From Quercus robur (lineage: Eukaryota; Streptophyta; Magnoliopsida; Fagales; Fagaceae), in the NCBI RefSeq assembly GCF_932294415.1, contig NC_065536.1:1364001-1428000 (forward strand): 64,000 nucleotides of DNA, given 5' to 3'. The translations under genes and the position numbers were made by a program. Below are positions 23,177 to 35,454 of the stretch, one piece after another. Each line of letters starts with the position of its first letter. The stretch's first letter is position 1. The notes beneath the pieces were generated by a model. It ran no database searches. It was not told the DNA's origin and saw only the letters and a list, made by a program, of their open reading frames with translations.

Positions 23177-25050
23177 ATTAGTGAGATGTGTTTCTGGGTA
23201 CTAGAAAGAGACCCAATTGGATTTTTATTGAGATGCATATAATGGCAGAGTTTTAAGGACAATGCACATAGAAGTGGAATAAAAGCCGTTAGAGAGAGTG
23301 AAGGGAAAAAGTATAGTAGATAAAGGTGAAAAGAGAACGGATAAAAGTGTTAAAAGAAAGATAGCCATGTTGTAATGACAAAGAAAAGATGTTACTTTGT
23401 CATGAAGGATGGGTTGGAAATATTCTGTCTAATAATATTACAGTGTAAAGAATCGAGTCCAACTATGCTTTCTGTGCTTCTTTATCTTTCCCAAAGCCAT
23501 AAGCTCAAAATCAAAAGCAGCCTGACTAGGCAAATGACAAACCATATGCACATGCATGTACAAACAAATGCACTACAGTAAGGGTTTATATTGCATATTG
23601 CCTTGTCTTTTAGCCATGTTTTGGTTTCAGGGATTAGTGATAGTATAGGCATCTTAAAAAAGGAAGAACATCAAAGTTTTAAACCAAAAAAATCCCACAT
23701 GGTCACATAGATATTCTCTATGTCTGTCTTATATTTGTCAGTATATTATCAGACAATGAATATTAGAAGTTACTATTTCTGAACAAGAAAAAGAAAAAGA
23801 AAAATCACATTTTAAAGATGACCCAAAAGCTTGAGACAGTAACTATTGGATTAACCTTGCACGATTATATTATTGCAAAGAATTTATTGCCTTATCTTTA
23901 TGGATCTACAGATTGACAAAGGAAATTTCTGATAACACAAAAGTTGGCTTAACTCATACGCTGAGCTTATTTTCAACTTATTTAGTTTATTTAGCTTGTA
24001 TAACTTTTCAAACTCCTACTATTTTTTAGGTATCACGGAACTTTTGTCCAAGTTATTTTTTTAAGGTAAAAGTTAATGGATGCTCTAAGAGTATATAGGA
24101 AAGTTTTTATGAAAAAAAAAAATCAGTTAATATTTTGACAACTTTTTATTTTGTATATCAAAATTTTTTAACAAGAAAAATGTTAATGAAAGTCATAAGA
24201 GCATTGGTTTAGAAACTATTTTTAGAAACATTTTATCGAAAAATGATAAAGCAATTATTTTTTTCTGATAGTTTTTTTTTTAATTTTTTTTTTGAAAGTA
24301 AGGTTAAAAACTTTTTTAATATGATTTATTAACAATTACCTTAACGGCACTTGTAAACATAACCCTTTTAACAATAATTCAATAACAAATGTAGGGCACC
24401 TGTTAACTGGATATTTTTTATTATTATTATTATTATTATTTAGCTCAATCATCAATCATTAAAGAATCACAGTAAATTTAGATAACGAGATTAGTCTAGA
24501 AGGATGACAGTAGTGGGGCACCCTTTGGACTATCCTAAGAGGACAAAGATTAGAAGTTGGTTGGATAATGTCAAAGAGGATAACAAAGTCAATTGGGCTT
24601 AGCTAAGCAAAAACCATTACAAGAACTAATTAATTTCAACTTTGCAGGTGGAAAAAGGTGTTCCGGGTATTAGGCCTCAAATTCATTTTACTTTCCGCAT
24701 GCCTTCTTTGATAAGTTTGTTTTTTTGTTTTAGATGGAGTTCGGGAAGCCTTACATAAGTTGTAGTTTGTAGAAAACAAACAATATTCCATAACAAGGCA
24801 CATCATCGCTGTTAAATCACAGATCTACTCGTGCTAATGGACATTATCATGACCTTAAGTCCTTGACAGACCATGTAAATTATTATTATTATGTTTTTTG
24901 GTGGGGTTGTGGGGATTATTATCTTGTATAAATTTCCGAGCAAAAACTTGTCCTGCTTACTTCTTTGTTGTCCACCATAATTCCATTTCGTTTAGTGAAA
25001 AAAGTGTCAATCACAGAAGAAGAGTTAAATCAGGATTCAAGGTGAAGCTT
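23177..25050. other. Upstream region of the X8 gene, no further gene seen
   Basis: It holds the X8 gene promoter somewhere in the first few hundred bases, and an ATT microsatellite at about 24418-24440. No other coding frame is supported. Confidence 0.5.
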
Positions 25051-25057
25051 GGAGAAA

Positions 25058-25345
25058 AACGGACATTTTTCCCTAATTTATAAACTATGCAGCAAAATGC
25101 CCCTGTTTTAAAATTATTTAGCAAAATGTCATTGTTTTTAAAATTCGATTTTAACAAAATTAGGTTATAGGTGGAACTCGATATTGCTAATGTCGAGTTT
25201 CACTTAAAAGTATACTCATAAATCGATTTTAAGGATATCAAATTTTACACTAAATGAATTTTTATTAAAAAATATGGACATTTTATTAAATAATTTGACA
25301 TTTTACCACATAGTTTGTAAATTATGGGAAATGCTCATTTTCGCC
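25058..25345. repeat. Foldback repeat
   Basis: The arm from GACATTTTTCCCTAATTTAT (about 25069) through CAGCAAAATGCCCCTG is repeated in inverted form at about 25260-25345 (CATAGTTTGTAAATTATGGG). The centre has AACTCGATATTGC and GTCGAGTTTCAC. It could be a decayed inverted-repeat transposon; no target duplication was fixed. Confidence 0.6.
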
Positions 25346-26632
25346 GGTGATACTTTGCACAAACTTTTCCAAATAGTAACTTGATAGCCAACATATATTC
25401 TTGCACTTTACCATGTTTTTATACCTAAGCTCAAGGCAAAAAAATAAAAAATAAAAATTCATGCACGATACATGTTGGAGACTGAGTTGAGTTGACAGTC
25501 TCCTAGACATTAAGGAACACACATATTGGATGCATGAGCGGTGAGCCAGGACCATGCATGTGCATTGGCACATATAAATTGAATTATGCTTGGGATACAA
25601 CTTTTGTCACAATTTTGTGCCACAATTTGTCATATAGTGAGTTGTAATTGGTAAAAGTGTGTCAAGTGGGCCATGTGAGGGCATTTCCTTACCAATCACA
25701 ACTCACTATGTGGTGAGTTGTGACACAAAATTATGCCAAAAATTGTGTCCTAACATAATTCTTATAAATTTTATACTGCAAAACAGTCCCGACCAATTAG
25801 GCCTATTTGTGGACTGATCTTGCTTCTGCTGACTGGCCTTTTTTAACCAATCCTAGTAGCGGCTCCTTCTTTCTGCGGGTTTAAGTTAGAATATACAACA
25901 TGAGTGGGGACTGGGGACAACCCATGTGGAATTATTTATGGATATCAAGTTTTATGAATATTTTACCATTTTAATTTTTTTGAAAATTTAAATGAAATTC
26001 GACGTTGTTAATGTTGAATTCTACTTAAAAATATACATATAACTCGATTATAAGGATATCAAGTTTTATACAAAAATCAATTTGTTAAAATCGAGTTTAA
26101 AAAACTAGAATATTTTACTAAATAATTTCAAAATAAAGACATTTTACCATATAGTTTGTAAAATAGGGACAAATGCCTATTTTGCGGGATGATACTTCGC
26201 ACAAACTTTTCCAAATAGTAACTTGCTAATGCTAGCCAACATATATTCTTGCACTTTACCATGTTTTTATTCCTAGGCCCAATGCAAAAATAAAAAATAA
26301 AAAATTCATGCATGATACATCTTGGAGACTGAGTTGAGTTGACAGAGTCTCCTAGACATTAAGGAACACACATATTGGATGCATGAGCGGTGAGCCTGGA
26401 CCATGCGTGTGCATTGGCACATATTCAAATGAGATCTCTGTACAAGTGCATTATAAATTCTATACTGCAAAGCAGTCCCAACCAATTAGGCCTATTTTTG
26501 GACTGATCTTGCTTCAGCTGACTAGCCTTTTTTAACCAATCCTATTAGCGGCTCCTTCTTTCTGCGGATATAAGTTAGAATATACAACATGAGTGGGGAC
26601 TGGGGACAACCCATGTGGAATTATCTATGGTA
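25165..26632. repeat. Tandem segmental duplication, two diverged copies
   Basis: Copy A (about 25165-25945) and copy B (about 25985-26632) share long blocks, including CACAAACTTTTCCAAATAG, GGAGACTGAGTTGAGTTGAC, CATATTGGATGCATGAGCGG and GAGTGGGGACTGGGGACAAC. Copy A carries a 181-bp MITE absent from copy B. Differences are single bases and small indels. Confidence 0.9.
25581..25761. mobile_element. Foldback MITE in one copy of the duplication, 9-bp target duplication
   Basis: The ends GAATTATGCTTGGGATACAA and (complement) GAATTATGTTAGGACACAAT are inverted repeats. The inner parts (TGAGTTGTAATTGGTAA and TTACCAATCACAACTCA) pair too. Flanks ATATAAATT (25572-25580) and TTATAAATT (25762-25770) form a 9-bp duplication with one mismatch, suggesting a Mutator-type element. 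Confidence 0.82.
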
Positions 26633-27147
26633 CTTCTCTTCTTTCAAATTAATGAATCAAAAGCTCCTTGTCTGACTAGGTATGGGCGGAAAGCAAACAT
26701 GCAAGAAAGAGAGAGATGGTCATACATTCATAATGGTGATATGGTTTTTATAAATTTTAAATAAAAAGTTTTAAAAGATTCCTTGTAAGGATCTGAGAAA
26801 ACGGAAAGAGAAGAAAGAAAACCAATTCTGGTGATTTTGGCACATGAATATTATGCTTTTTTGCTTTTGGTTTTGTTTGATTGCATCATAAATGAAAGTG
26901 GGATTGGTTTATATAAGATCATTCTCTTCTTCCTGAGTCAGATTTGATTGTAACAAGCCTACGCAGATTATATCAAAGAGAAAAGAAAAAAGTAGTGATC
27001 TTTCTCATACCAACTATTAAGAGATTTCGATGAAAGGTGCATTTGAGATCAGATATGAGGTGTAAATGTCCGTAACTTTTGGACACACATCATGCAAGAT
27101 TATTGTAGAAGATAGAAAGTAGTATGAGCTGATCATATGGAGCCCCT
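26633..27147. other. Intergenic, no gene seen
   Basis: AT-rich sequence with short A/G-rich patches. Nothing recognised. Confidence 0.5.
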
Positions 27148-28434
27148 TTAACTTTTGAGCTTGTCAGCATGTTCATAATATGCTTCTACTTTGCTGGCTT
27201 TACAAACAGCTGAGCCTCCACTGCAGTCATGAGTAAACTGTAAACAACATCCTAGATCCAAATTATGCAAATAGACATTATTAATATTGATGAGCACCGC
27301 ACAAAGGGTACTAAATTACAGTATAATATATCTCTAAGGTATGAGATAAGCAAAAGTTCTATCAAGTTCAAGAATTTTCCTAAAATTATTTTTCAGGTAA
27401 AGAAATTGCATGTACTATTAAATTAAGGATTGAAAATAAAACTATTCTCAATTTTTGCATAATAAGTTTCAAGTACAGTGACGGTTCCAGAAATTTTTTT
27501 GAGGGTAGTCATTAAGAAACTTAAATTATATAAAATCTAATAAAAAGAGAATTTTATATATTAATGACAAAAACACACACACACATGCAAACACATAAAG
27601 TTTTAGAATTTCCTTTTACAGATTTTCTTATTTTGAATCATTATATGATAGTCTCATTATCAATATTGCAAGCTACATCTTTTTTAAAATTTTAGTTAAA
27701 TAAATTTTTTCTTGGACTTATTTTATTTATGTAAAGTTTAAGGATGAAATCTGGTTACAAACTAAGTTGTAGCACAAGGCTACAACTCTCGCTAAACAAA
27801 TTAAAATTGTTGCATAATTTGCAAATTTAACTGTTGAATTGCATCTTCTCTATGTTTTTAAAACACATGTCAAGTTTCATATCAATTGAATGTTATTTAT
27901 TATTTGATTCATAAACTTATTTTTTATGTATAATTTTAGGCTACAAATACTCGAAATTTAAATATTTGATTGATAACATAACTATTAATCTTTGATATTT
28001 TTGAAATTTTGTAAGTATAGAAAATATAAGAAAAAAATGTAATTAAATGGTAGATTTGTTAAAATTCACAACTTATAGAAAAAATATTAAATGGAGTTGC
28101 AACCTTAGTTACAACCAAGTTTGTTGCCTAATTTTGTTCAAAGTTTAGTTATGTTGGGCCTAAAAATAAAAATTAGGGTTGTCACAAAGTTTTTTTAAGG
28201 ATAAAAAAATCATAAATTTTAAAAATTTATACATAATTATTATTATTATTTTTTTCGGGCGTGGGTGGTCCTGTGACTACCCGGAACTCTATGTAGAACC
28301 GCCAGTGTTCCAGTAGCACCTCACATTTCTATTACAACTGCCATTGTCCATTTCAGTACATGAGTAGTAGGATTTGCCATTTTGTAAATGAAAGGTACAA
28401 ATTCCCAGGGTGCAAATAAGAGAGCATCAAGTCA
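27148..28434 (-). pseudogene. Possible relic of a cysteine-rich peptide gene, two exon-like segments
   Basis: A minus segment about 28432-28300 reads NGKSYYSCTEMDNGSC then NRNVRCYWNTGG and can end at a donor GGCG|GTTC in phase 1. A second segment 27251-27148, after CTAG|GATG, continues in matching phase as CCLQFTHDCSGGSAVCKASK and stops at 27148. Joined, eight Cys fall within about 40 residues, as in small secreted plant peptides. I do not recognise the family. No in-frame start, signal peptide or usable acceptor precedes the first segment, so it is either a broken gene or chance. Confidence 0.25.
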
Positions 28435-28752
28435 TCCTTATATTAATACAGATACAAAAAATCAGGTCTTGCCAAACTCCTTGGACTTGGACCAATAAAA
28501 AAGGCAAATTCAGTCGTCAAGCAATATGTGGAAGCTACTGTGTCCAATACAATTTACACGCACAATCATCCAAGATACATAGCATCACTGTTGAGTTATT
28601 TTTATAATAACACAATTAGCATATTTTTCACCAAGCATTAAGATGTTCAATTTTAGGAAAGATCTGCTCCTGCTCCTGTTAAATATATATGTACAAGACA
28701 AAGAACATCTTTTCTAGTGTATCACCACCTCTATTGCTTGCTTTCCCACTTA

Positions 28753-31700
28753 TCAGTCACATTCTATGTTCAACAATTCACTAAAAAAAGGATCAAAAAT
28801 GGCTTCTTTGGCTGAATGACACTTGTCTAGCCGCTTCTTCAATGATCGCAAATCTCTCTCATGTCTTGAATTGCGTTCCTGGCACCTCGTTGATTAACAA
28901 CTCGAGTCATTACTGATCTCATCAAGGTTCATATTGGGAAATACAGAAGCAAGAGTTTACTTTATTCTCTAAACTACAGGCTCAATCATGTTCCCAGATT
29001 TTTTATTTTATTTTATTTTTTTATTATTTTTTTTTGTGTTAAATGAACATAAAATCAAGAGACCAATTTGCTAAATTATGGAGGAAAACTTACAAATGAT
29101 TTCTTCAGGAGTAATATATCAACCAAATACAGCAACCACAGCACATTTGTTCTAGGGAAACTGTAAAATATGAAAATTAACATTAATTCAGCTTCATAAA
29201 ATAATAATAATAAACAATTAGGTCATTCTCTTAATTTATTTGGGAATCAGAATGTTTGAAATACTCATCTATATCAATATCTTAGATGTGAAGTATAAAA
29301 ATTACTAGTGGTCTCAATTTTCCGTGAAATAAGAAATAGCCTGAAAATATTTCCAATATGAATTTCATAACTGAGTAATTATTTTAGCAATAGCTATACC
29401 TTCCCTCCCAGCAATCATCTGTTACCTCCTTCATCTTTCGATATGTTTCTGACTGCATATTAAATTAACGAATTAAGTGAAATCAGAAAAAGAATTACTA
29501 AAAGGAATCTATAGATTCCAGTCCAAACCCTTACTTGTCTATCTCCTTTTGGACCTTTAAAGAGATAAGGGTCTGAGGATAAGTCTAGAAAAAGTATATC
29601 TTCACCTGTGCATAACAGGATGCTTGTTAATTACGCAATCATAAAACCATTTACTGGACCAAACGCATAGCAAAAAGGCAGAAAACTTTCACCAGTATTG
29701 ATTCTTGAAAGAGTAAAGTCAATTATTGATATCAACAATCCAAAGGTTTTGACAACCATATGCCTCCCCTCAAGGGTGAATTGCAATGTTTCAGAACCAT
29801 TCCGGCTTAAAAGTATATTCCCCCTGTAACAAATGTGTATTCATGTGTTAGACAATTAAAAATAAGCATTCCTGCAATAATAGATTGCAAAGTTACCATA
29901 CCAGTGCAGATCTCGGTGTTCAAATTCATATGCAGCTTCAGCCACAGCCAAGGCAGCTGTTACCTGCAATCCACAAAGAGCAGTCTGTTAAATAAAAGAT
30001 TAACAAAGCTTCATGACTTTCACTTAAAAGCCCAATTCTAATCTGCCATTTACCTGAACCAATAAACTCTGTGCCTCTTCAAAGTTCAAAAGTACAAAGC
30101 TTTCAAGATCTTTGCCACCATGTTCTAAAACAAAAATGACATAGCACTGAATGCAAATTCATTAGTAATATTGAAAAAGAAAAAGAAATTAAAACCAAAT
30201 TTAGATTGACCATATAAATACATATGCATATGCAATGTGTTTATGTTTGTTTGTAGTAGAGGGTAGTTTACAAGACTATTACAAGAAACAACCATAGAGA
30301 CAATAAGCAACCTGTTTTTCTGGAAACTCCTTCGGATGATCATTTTCTGAACCATTCTTCTCATCCCAATCTTCCCAAGCTTTGATCAATGTGCCATCAT
30401 AGGAACCTTGGCATACCTTTAAGCTATAGGAAAAACAGATAACAAAAAGATTAAAACCACTGCATGCAGTAGAAGTCATAATATACACCACGTATAAATT
30501 TAGAACTGAAGTTCATGTCTTGCAATATGTTGGGCATGGTCAAGGTTTGACCTTGCCAAATTTTTGGCTATATCCAGTCTTTAATTTCATGACCAGGACC
30601 AAGCTCAACCCACAACATTAAAACAGAGGCAAGAGTAGTGGTGCTGGTCAGGAAACCATTATCATAGCCAAATCCAAGTTGCAGAACTACTTGCACATCA
30701 TAGGGCACATAGCCACATACCCATGCATTAGGCTTGATTCATTTCTAGAATGTGACCCTAGTAACCTACCTAAAAGCTAAAAGGAGATCTAACGTTGCAG
30801 TTTTATTTAATATAGAAAGCTAAGTAGTTGCAGAATGGAAAAGCTGCTGAACATTAGATGGAATACGTACTCTATTGTTTGGATGAATGTAGTGCATGAG
30901 TTACATCCATCGCTGCCATCTCCTCTTAAACAATTAAGAGTTCGAGAAAGAATGACCTCCTCAATCAATTCTTCTGACCTCTGGAGAACAGAAACAATAA
31001 GTTTAGTGATAAAACAAGACTCACTGATTTCAGCCAACCAAAAATTTGAAAAGAATATTAAAATATAATATGAAGGCTCTTCACAGTAATAAAAGTCCTT
31101 TTTATCTTAAATATTTTCTAAAATGAATTCTCTTTTTCTAAAACGAATAGCAGCTCATAATTCATTTCATAGCACGACAAGACCAGTGTCTTTCAAATTT
31201 TTTTCCCTCAAGAACATTGGAACAGCATTTAAACACTCAAGATAAAAACCTCAAGTCATTGAAAGCAAGCAATTTTCAAAAGCGTTGGCACTAAGATCTC
31301 CAAAATACAGTCAAGTATCCTGCCATTGCCCTGATTTTAACCAGAAAGAAGCCAAGTATCCATAATGCTCAAATATAGCCCCCATCCCAAGCAACAATAG
31401 TGTCAATTATCACTTGCCAAAACAACTCATAGAAACAAGAAATGTAATTGCAATAAATACCTTTTGTACTTCGCCATTCACTCTTAAGTCTCCATCTATA
31501 GGTACTATTTTGCATACATAGCGACCAGCTTTAAAAGCCTCCCCAAAAGTACCTTCACCAATTTTAATGATATTTTCTGGTTCACTGGAGCAAGGAAGAT
31601 TTATCTTTAATCAGCTTGCAGATGCAGTAGCAGTATCACATTCAAGTCAAACCTATGCAGAAAGGAGGACAAAAAGAAAAGTGCCACTAACTAAAGCAAT

Positions 31701-34700
31701 TAGATGACCATTGGAAAGTCAAATCAGGTCGATTTCTAGTGTTCTGTTTTATTCATCAAAAAGTCAAATCAGGTAGATGCCTCTCTAATTTTCTCTACAA
31801 GCTCATATTTCCTTCTTTAAAAAACTAAAGCTAATGAGTATCTAAAAAATTTCAAGGCCTTGAAAATCTGTCAGGCTTAAATATAAGTTTAATTTTATTA
31901 TGTGAAGCAGTGAAAACTTCTGTTTTGCACAACCCAGATGCTTATTATTTTTCTTTATAATGAAATACAATAGATTCATTCTCTTCAAATTTGTCTCTTT
32001 TCCTTAATTGCATAGCGAAGCTGTCAAAAGTTCTGAAAGCATATAAGCAAAATAAAGAACAATCCAAGTTCAGTTAACAAATTTTTATTTGATAAAGGCA
32101 AGGTAAACTTAATTAAGACAACCAAGCCCAGAGGTTACAAAAGAACATATACCTTATGAATGAATTCACAAAGTAGCATAATAGTTGACTTTGGAAGAAA
32201 CAACAGAAACAGATATGGCCTTTTTGAATAAGAATATTAGTAAAGTTTTCCATAAAAATGGCAACAAACATATAATACAACATCAGGGAAATCAACCAAG
32301 GTGTACTATGTACATGCAATATTTACTCATATACGACAATAGCAAGTTGGGAATAAGAGACAAACCAATAGTTGGAGAATACATCTTTTAGCTTTGACGG
32401 AGATGACTGTCCACAAACTGCTAATAATGCAGCAAATGGATCTGACTGATCACGATCCAGTGAAGCCGATGTTGATGCCAGAGAGAGTTTCTTAATGGCA
32501 ACTTCTATATCTTCACAACCTTCATGACCCTCACTCACAGACGCTGTGTTGCACTTTTGTGAATTGATATCCCCCTCAATCACAATTTTATCGACTGAAA
32601 TTGAATTAGATCTGCTTTGGACCGAAGGCAACTGTGAATTAGTCTTCATAGAAGATTTTTCAGGAGTTCTCAAATTCAAAGAACCCGAATCATCACCACA
32701 TATTGGTTCCAAGGGCATGGCTGGAGTTTCTAGTATCTTAGACAGTGTACTGGAAGGTCCAATACTGTGATTTAGTTTCTTGGATAACAACCATTTCTCT
32801 AATCTTGAGGACAAATGTGGTATGATAATATTGTTACTTTGACCGTCCATGGCCCATGTACCAAAGTTCTTGGGCGAGGGACTCTCCTCTAATAACTCAA
32901 AGGCATCAACCTCTTCAAAGTATGTCTTTTCCTTCTCGAAATTTGGAGGTTGTACAAATTTTCCCTTGAAAAAGCACAGACATAAGACAGTATGAAATTA
33001 TCATGAAAAAATTCAAAGAACCACATAATATTCCAATGACATGGCATCAATATATCCTAAATTATTGCAAAATTTTAGGAACTACAATTGGAAAAACCAT
33101 GAACCAACAGCATAAGTCAATTTATAAAACTGGAGAGAGTAATTGCAACTGAGGTGATACTGTATACAACCAACGCCATGGAACAGAAAAACTAAGGAGT
33201 TAAAAGAGTCATACTTTGGGCAAAGCAGGTTTTCCTTTTCTTTTTGCATGCTTTGCTTGAGGCTGGTAATCCACACAAGCACCAACAGCTATACTTGTCC
33301 TTCCTCTGCCAATCAGAAAATTGAATTTCAATACTAAATGCAACAGCAACTAATCTTCAAGCAAAACACAAATGTATATGTCAACTGCAAGAGCTGGCTT
33401 ATTGGGCAAAAAAGGAGAGCCAATGTTTGCAAGAGCGGGTTCCATTACAATATATAAATCCAATACAAATACCCCATGATCATAAAAAATATATAAAACA
33501 AATGGCAAAACTGAAATCGGCCTGCCTAGGTCAAGAATATTCACGTGGAATGGAGAGATGAATCCAAGCATGATCAGGAGCATATTATCACACTTTGTTT
33601 AAACTTTTCCAAATTCCACCACCAAAGGATGTTGTCTCACTCACCACAAACATAAATAGATATGATTTCCCCCATTGAAAAAATCACCTCCCAAAACACC
33701 TTATCCTACTTCTATACTCTTGATGTAAATATACATTGCATTTTCTTTCATTCAGTCACACAGATATGCCACAAAATTTCAACTCAGACATTTCATTTCA
33801 TAGTTTCTTATCATGTAAGTGATAAGTACGGTTCACTTTAACAATCAGAAAGGCAATAAAACAAAAACTCAAAAAGTAAGGGTGGGAACTATTTTCTTCT
33901 GCCTCAAACTGAAGCCTGTTTGGGTATCATCCAAAAAGTGCAATGGACTCCCACACCAAAAGGGTGTCACCAAAACAAGCCGCTTACACTTAATACACTA
34001 ATCACCCATCAACCAAGCTCAAAACAAGATTACACAAGATGGCAAAATCAGTGATAATCCAAAATCCAAACCAATTAATTTTATTTTTTTTCCTTTAAAA
34101 AAGTAATTCTTCAATTGAATCAACCAATCTACCAACTGCAATGGACTCCCCCACCAAAAAAAGGGTCTGACCCAAACAACACCCTTACACTTACTACACT
34201 AATTACCCATAAATCAAACTCAAAAAGACAAGCCAATCAAAAGTATCCCAACACATACAATAACAAAAGAAAGAAACAAAGAAAAAACTCGAACACCCAC
34301 TTAACAAAAATGAGCAAAATCATTGCTAATTCAACTTAAAACCAATCACAACCTGGTGGAAAGGGACCGGTTCCAGCTGACTCGCTTGATGGGTGGCGCC
34401 AAACTCACCCGGTTCCCATTCTTCCGGCTCGAACCGGGTTGCTTCCTGAAAAAGCACAAAACAAAAACACCCAAAAAGCAAAATGCTCTCAGAAAACAGA
34501 AAACACAAACAAACAGCCAATGTTTTCACAAAGCAAAAAACAAATAAAGATAAGAACTTGAATGAAGAACTTGAATGAAGGGTTTACAAGTTTGCATCTT
34601 GAGAAGCTTTTTGTGGTCTTATCCTTCTGTAAACTGCATCAATCTTTGGTTGATTTTGCTTTTCTGGGTTTTCGTTGTCTACAATTTCTGACCAGAGATC

Positions 34701-34820
34701 AATGGAATTCCCACCTGAAACAAATGAACACATTCATATAGTGTGAGTGTGTGTGTGTGTATGTTAAAGTTGGAAATGAAAAGCTAGAAACTTTCTCTCT
34801 CTACCTGCTTTGGAACCCAT
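28753..34820 (-). CDS. HASPIN: Haspin serine/threonine-protein kinase, 624 aa, 15 exons
   Basis: Haspin phosphorylates histone H3 Thr3 in mitosis, which helps place the chromosomal passenger complex at centromeres. The exons on minus are 34820-34805, 34714-34588, 34445-34353, 33305-33215, 32964-32366, 31584-31461, 30980-30871, 30423-30312, 30146-30054, 29963-29902, 29823-29693, 29605-29535, 29452-29400, 29160-29094 and 28878-28753; every junction is GT-AG and in phase. Residues 1-308 are the divergent basic/acidic N-terminus, with VDAFELLEESPSPKNFGTWA kept. The kinase domain (about 314-617) shows IGEGTFGEAF (317-326), VCKIV with Lys334, HRDLHWGN (471-478) and the haspin signature DFT instead of DFG (511-513), then LFLDLSSDPYLFKGPKGD. 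The length is close to Arabidopsis Haspin (599 aa, from memory). All key residues are intact. Confidence 0.97.
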
Positions 34821-34916
34821 GACTGATACTGAAAGGACTATCACAGAGAGAGAAAGAGAGAGGGAGAGTTTGAAAATGGCAATCTAAGCGGGAGTGGGTT
34901 GTGTCAGAGACAACTT

Positions 34917-35188
34917 GGGGAAGGTCAAAACGGTGCGTTTTGGTGTAGAAAACAATCTGGGCCGAAATGAATTTATTTTGGGCCGCCTTGGGCTCAGACC
35001 CAGCCCATGGTTAAGCCTACTGCTGCCGCTTCTCTTCTTCTTTGTTTTCTTAGGGGAAGGTCAAACGGTGCGTTTTGGCCTGGAACGCAATCTGGGCCGA
35101 AATGAATTTATTTTGGGCCGTCTTGGGCTCAGCCCCACCCCATGGTTCAGCCTACTGCTGCCTCTTCTCTTCTTCTTTGTTTTCTTAG
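34917..35188. repeat. 136-bp tandem duplication upstream of Haspin
   Basis: GGGGAAGGTCAAA-ACGGTGCG starts at 34917 and again at 35053, and the two 136-bp units match almost base for base through TTCTTTGTTTTCTTAGGG. Each holds ACGGTGCGTTTTGG and GGGCCGAAATGAATTTATTT. Partial diverged relatives (TTGGGCTCAG, GCCCATGGTCAAG) lie near 35710 and 35950. It sits 97 bp from the Haspin ATG on the promoter side, so it may carry regulatory sequence. A plus-strand open frame across it (34894-35244) follows the repeat and is not called a gene. Confidence 0.9.
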
Positions 35189-35451
35189 GGTATGTTTGGA
35201 TACAGTTTATTTTGCTGAAAACTGAAAATACTGTAATAAAATAATTTTTAAATGTGTGAATAGTGCCGTGTGATCTATTTTTAATATATATTTTTTCTGA
35301 ATAAAATAGTTGTGGGTCCCGTGAACAATGATCAATAGTGCACTCTGTCGAGAGAAAGTTTGAAACGTGTGCAGCAAAAAAAAAAAAAAAAAAAAGAAGA
35401 AGAAAACATAAAACACAAACGCTGAAGGAAACGCCGGATCCAAACGCTATC
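35188..35451 (+). mobile_element. Tourist/Harbinger-like MITE, TTA target duplication
   Basis: The ends GGGTATGTTTGGATAC and (complement) GATAGCGTTTGGATCC are inverted repeats, flanked by TTA at 35185-35187 and 35452-35454. The interior has GCTGAAAACTGAAAATACTG and GTGTGAATAGTGC, the same family as 6334-6685 but in the other orientation. It abuts the 136-bp duplication. Confidence 0.83.
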
Positions 35452-35454
35452 TTA

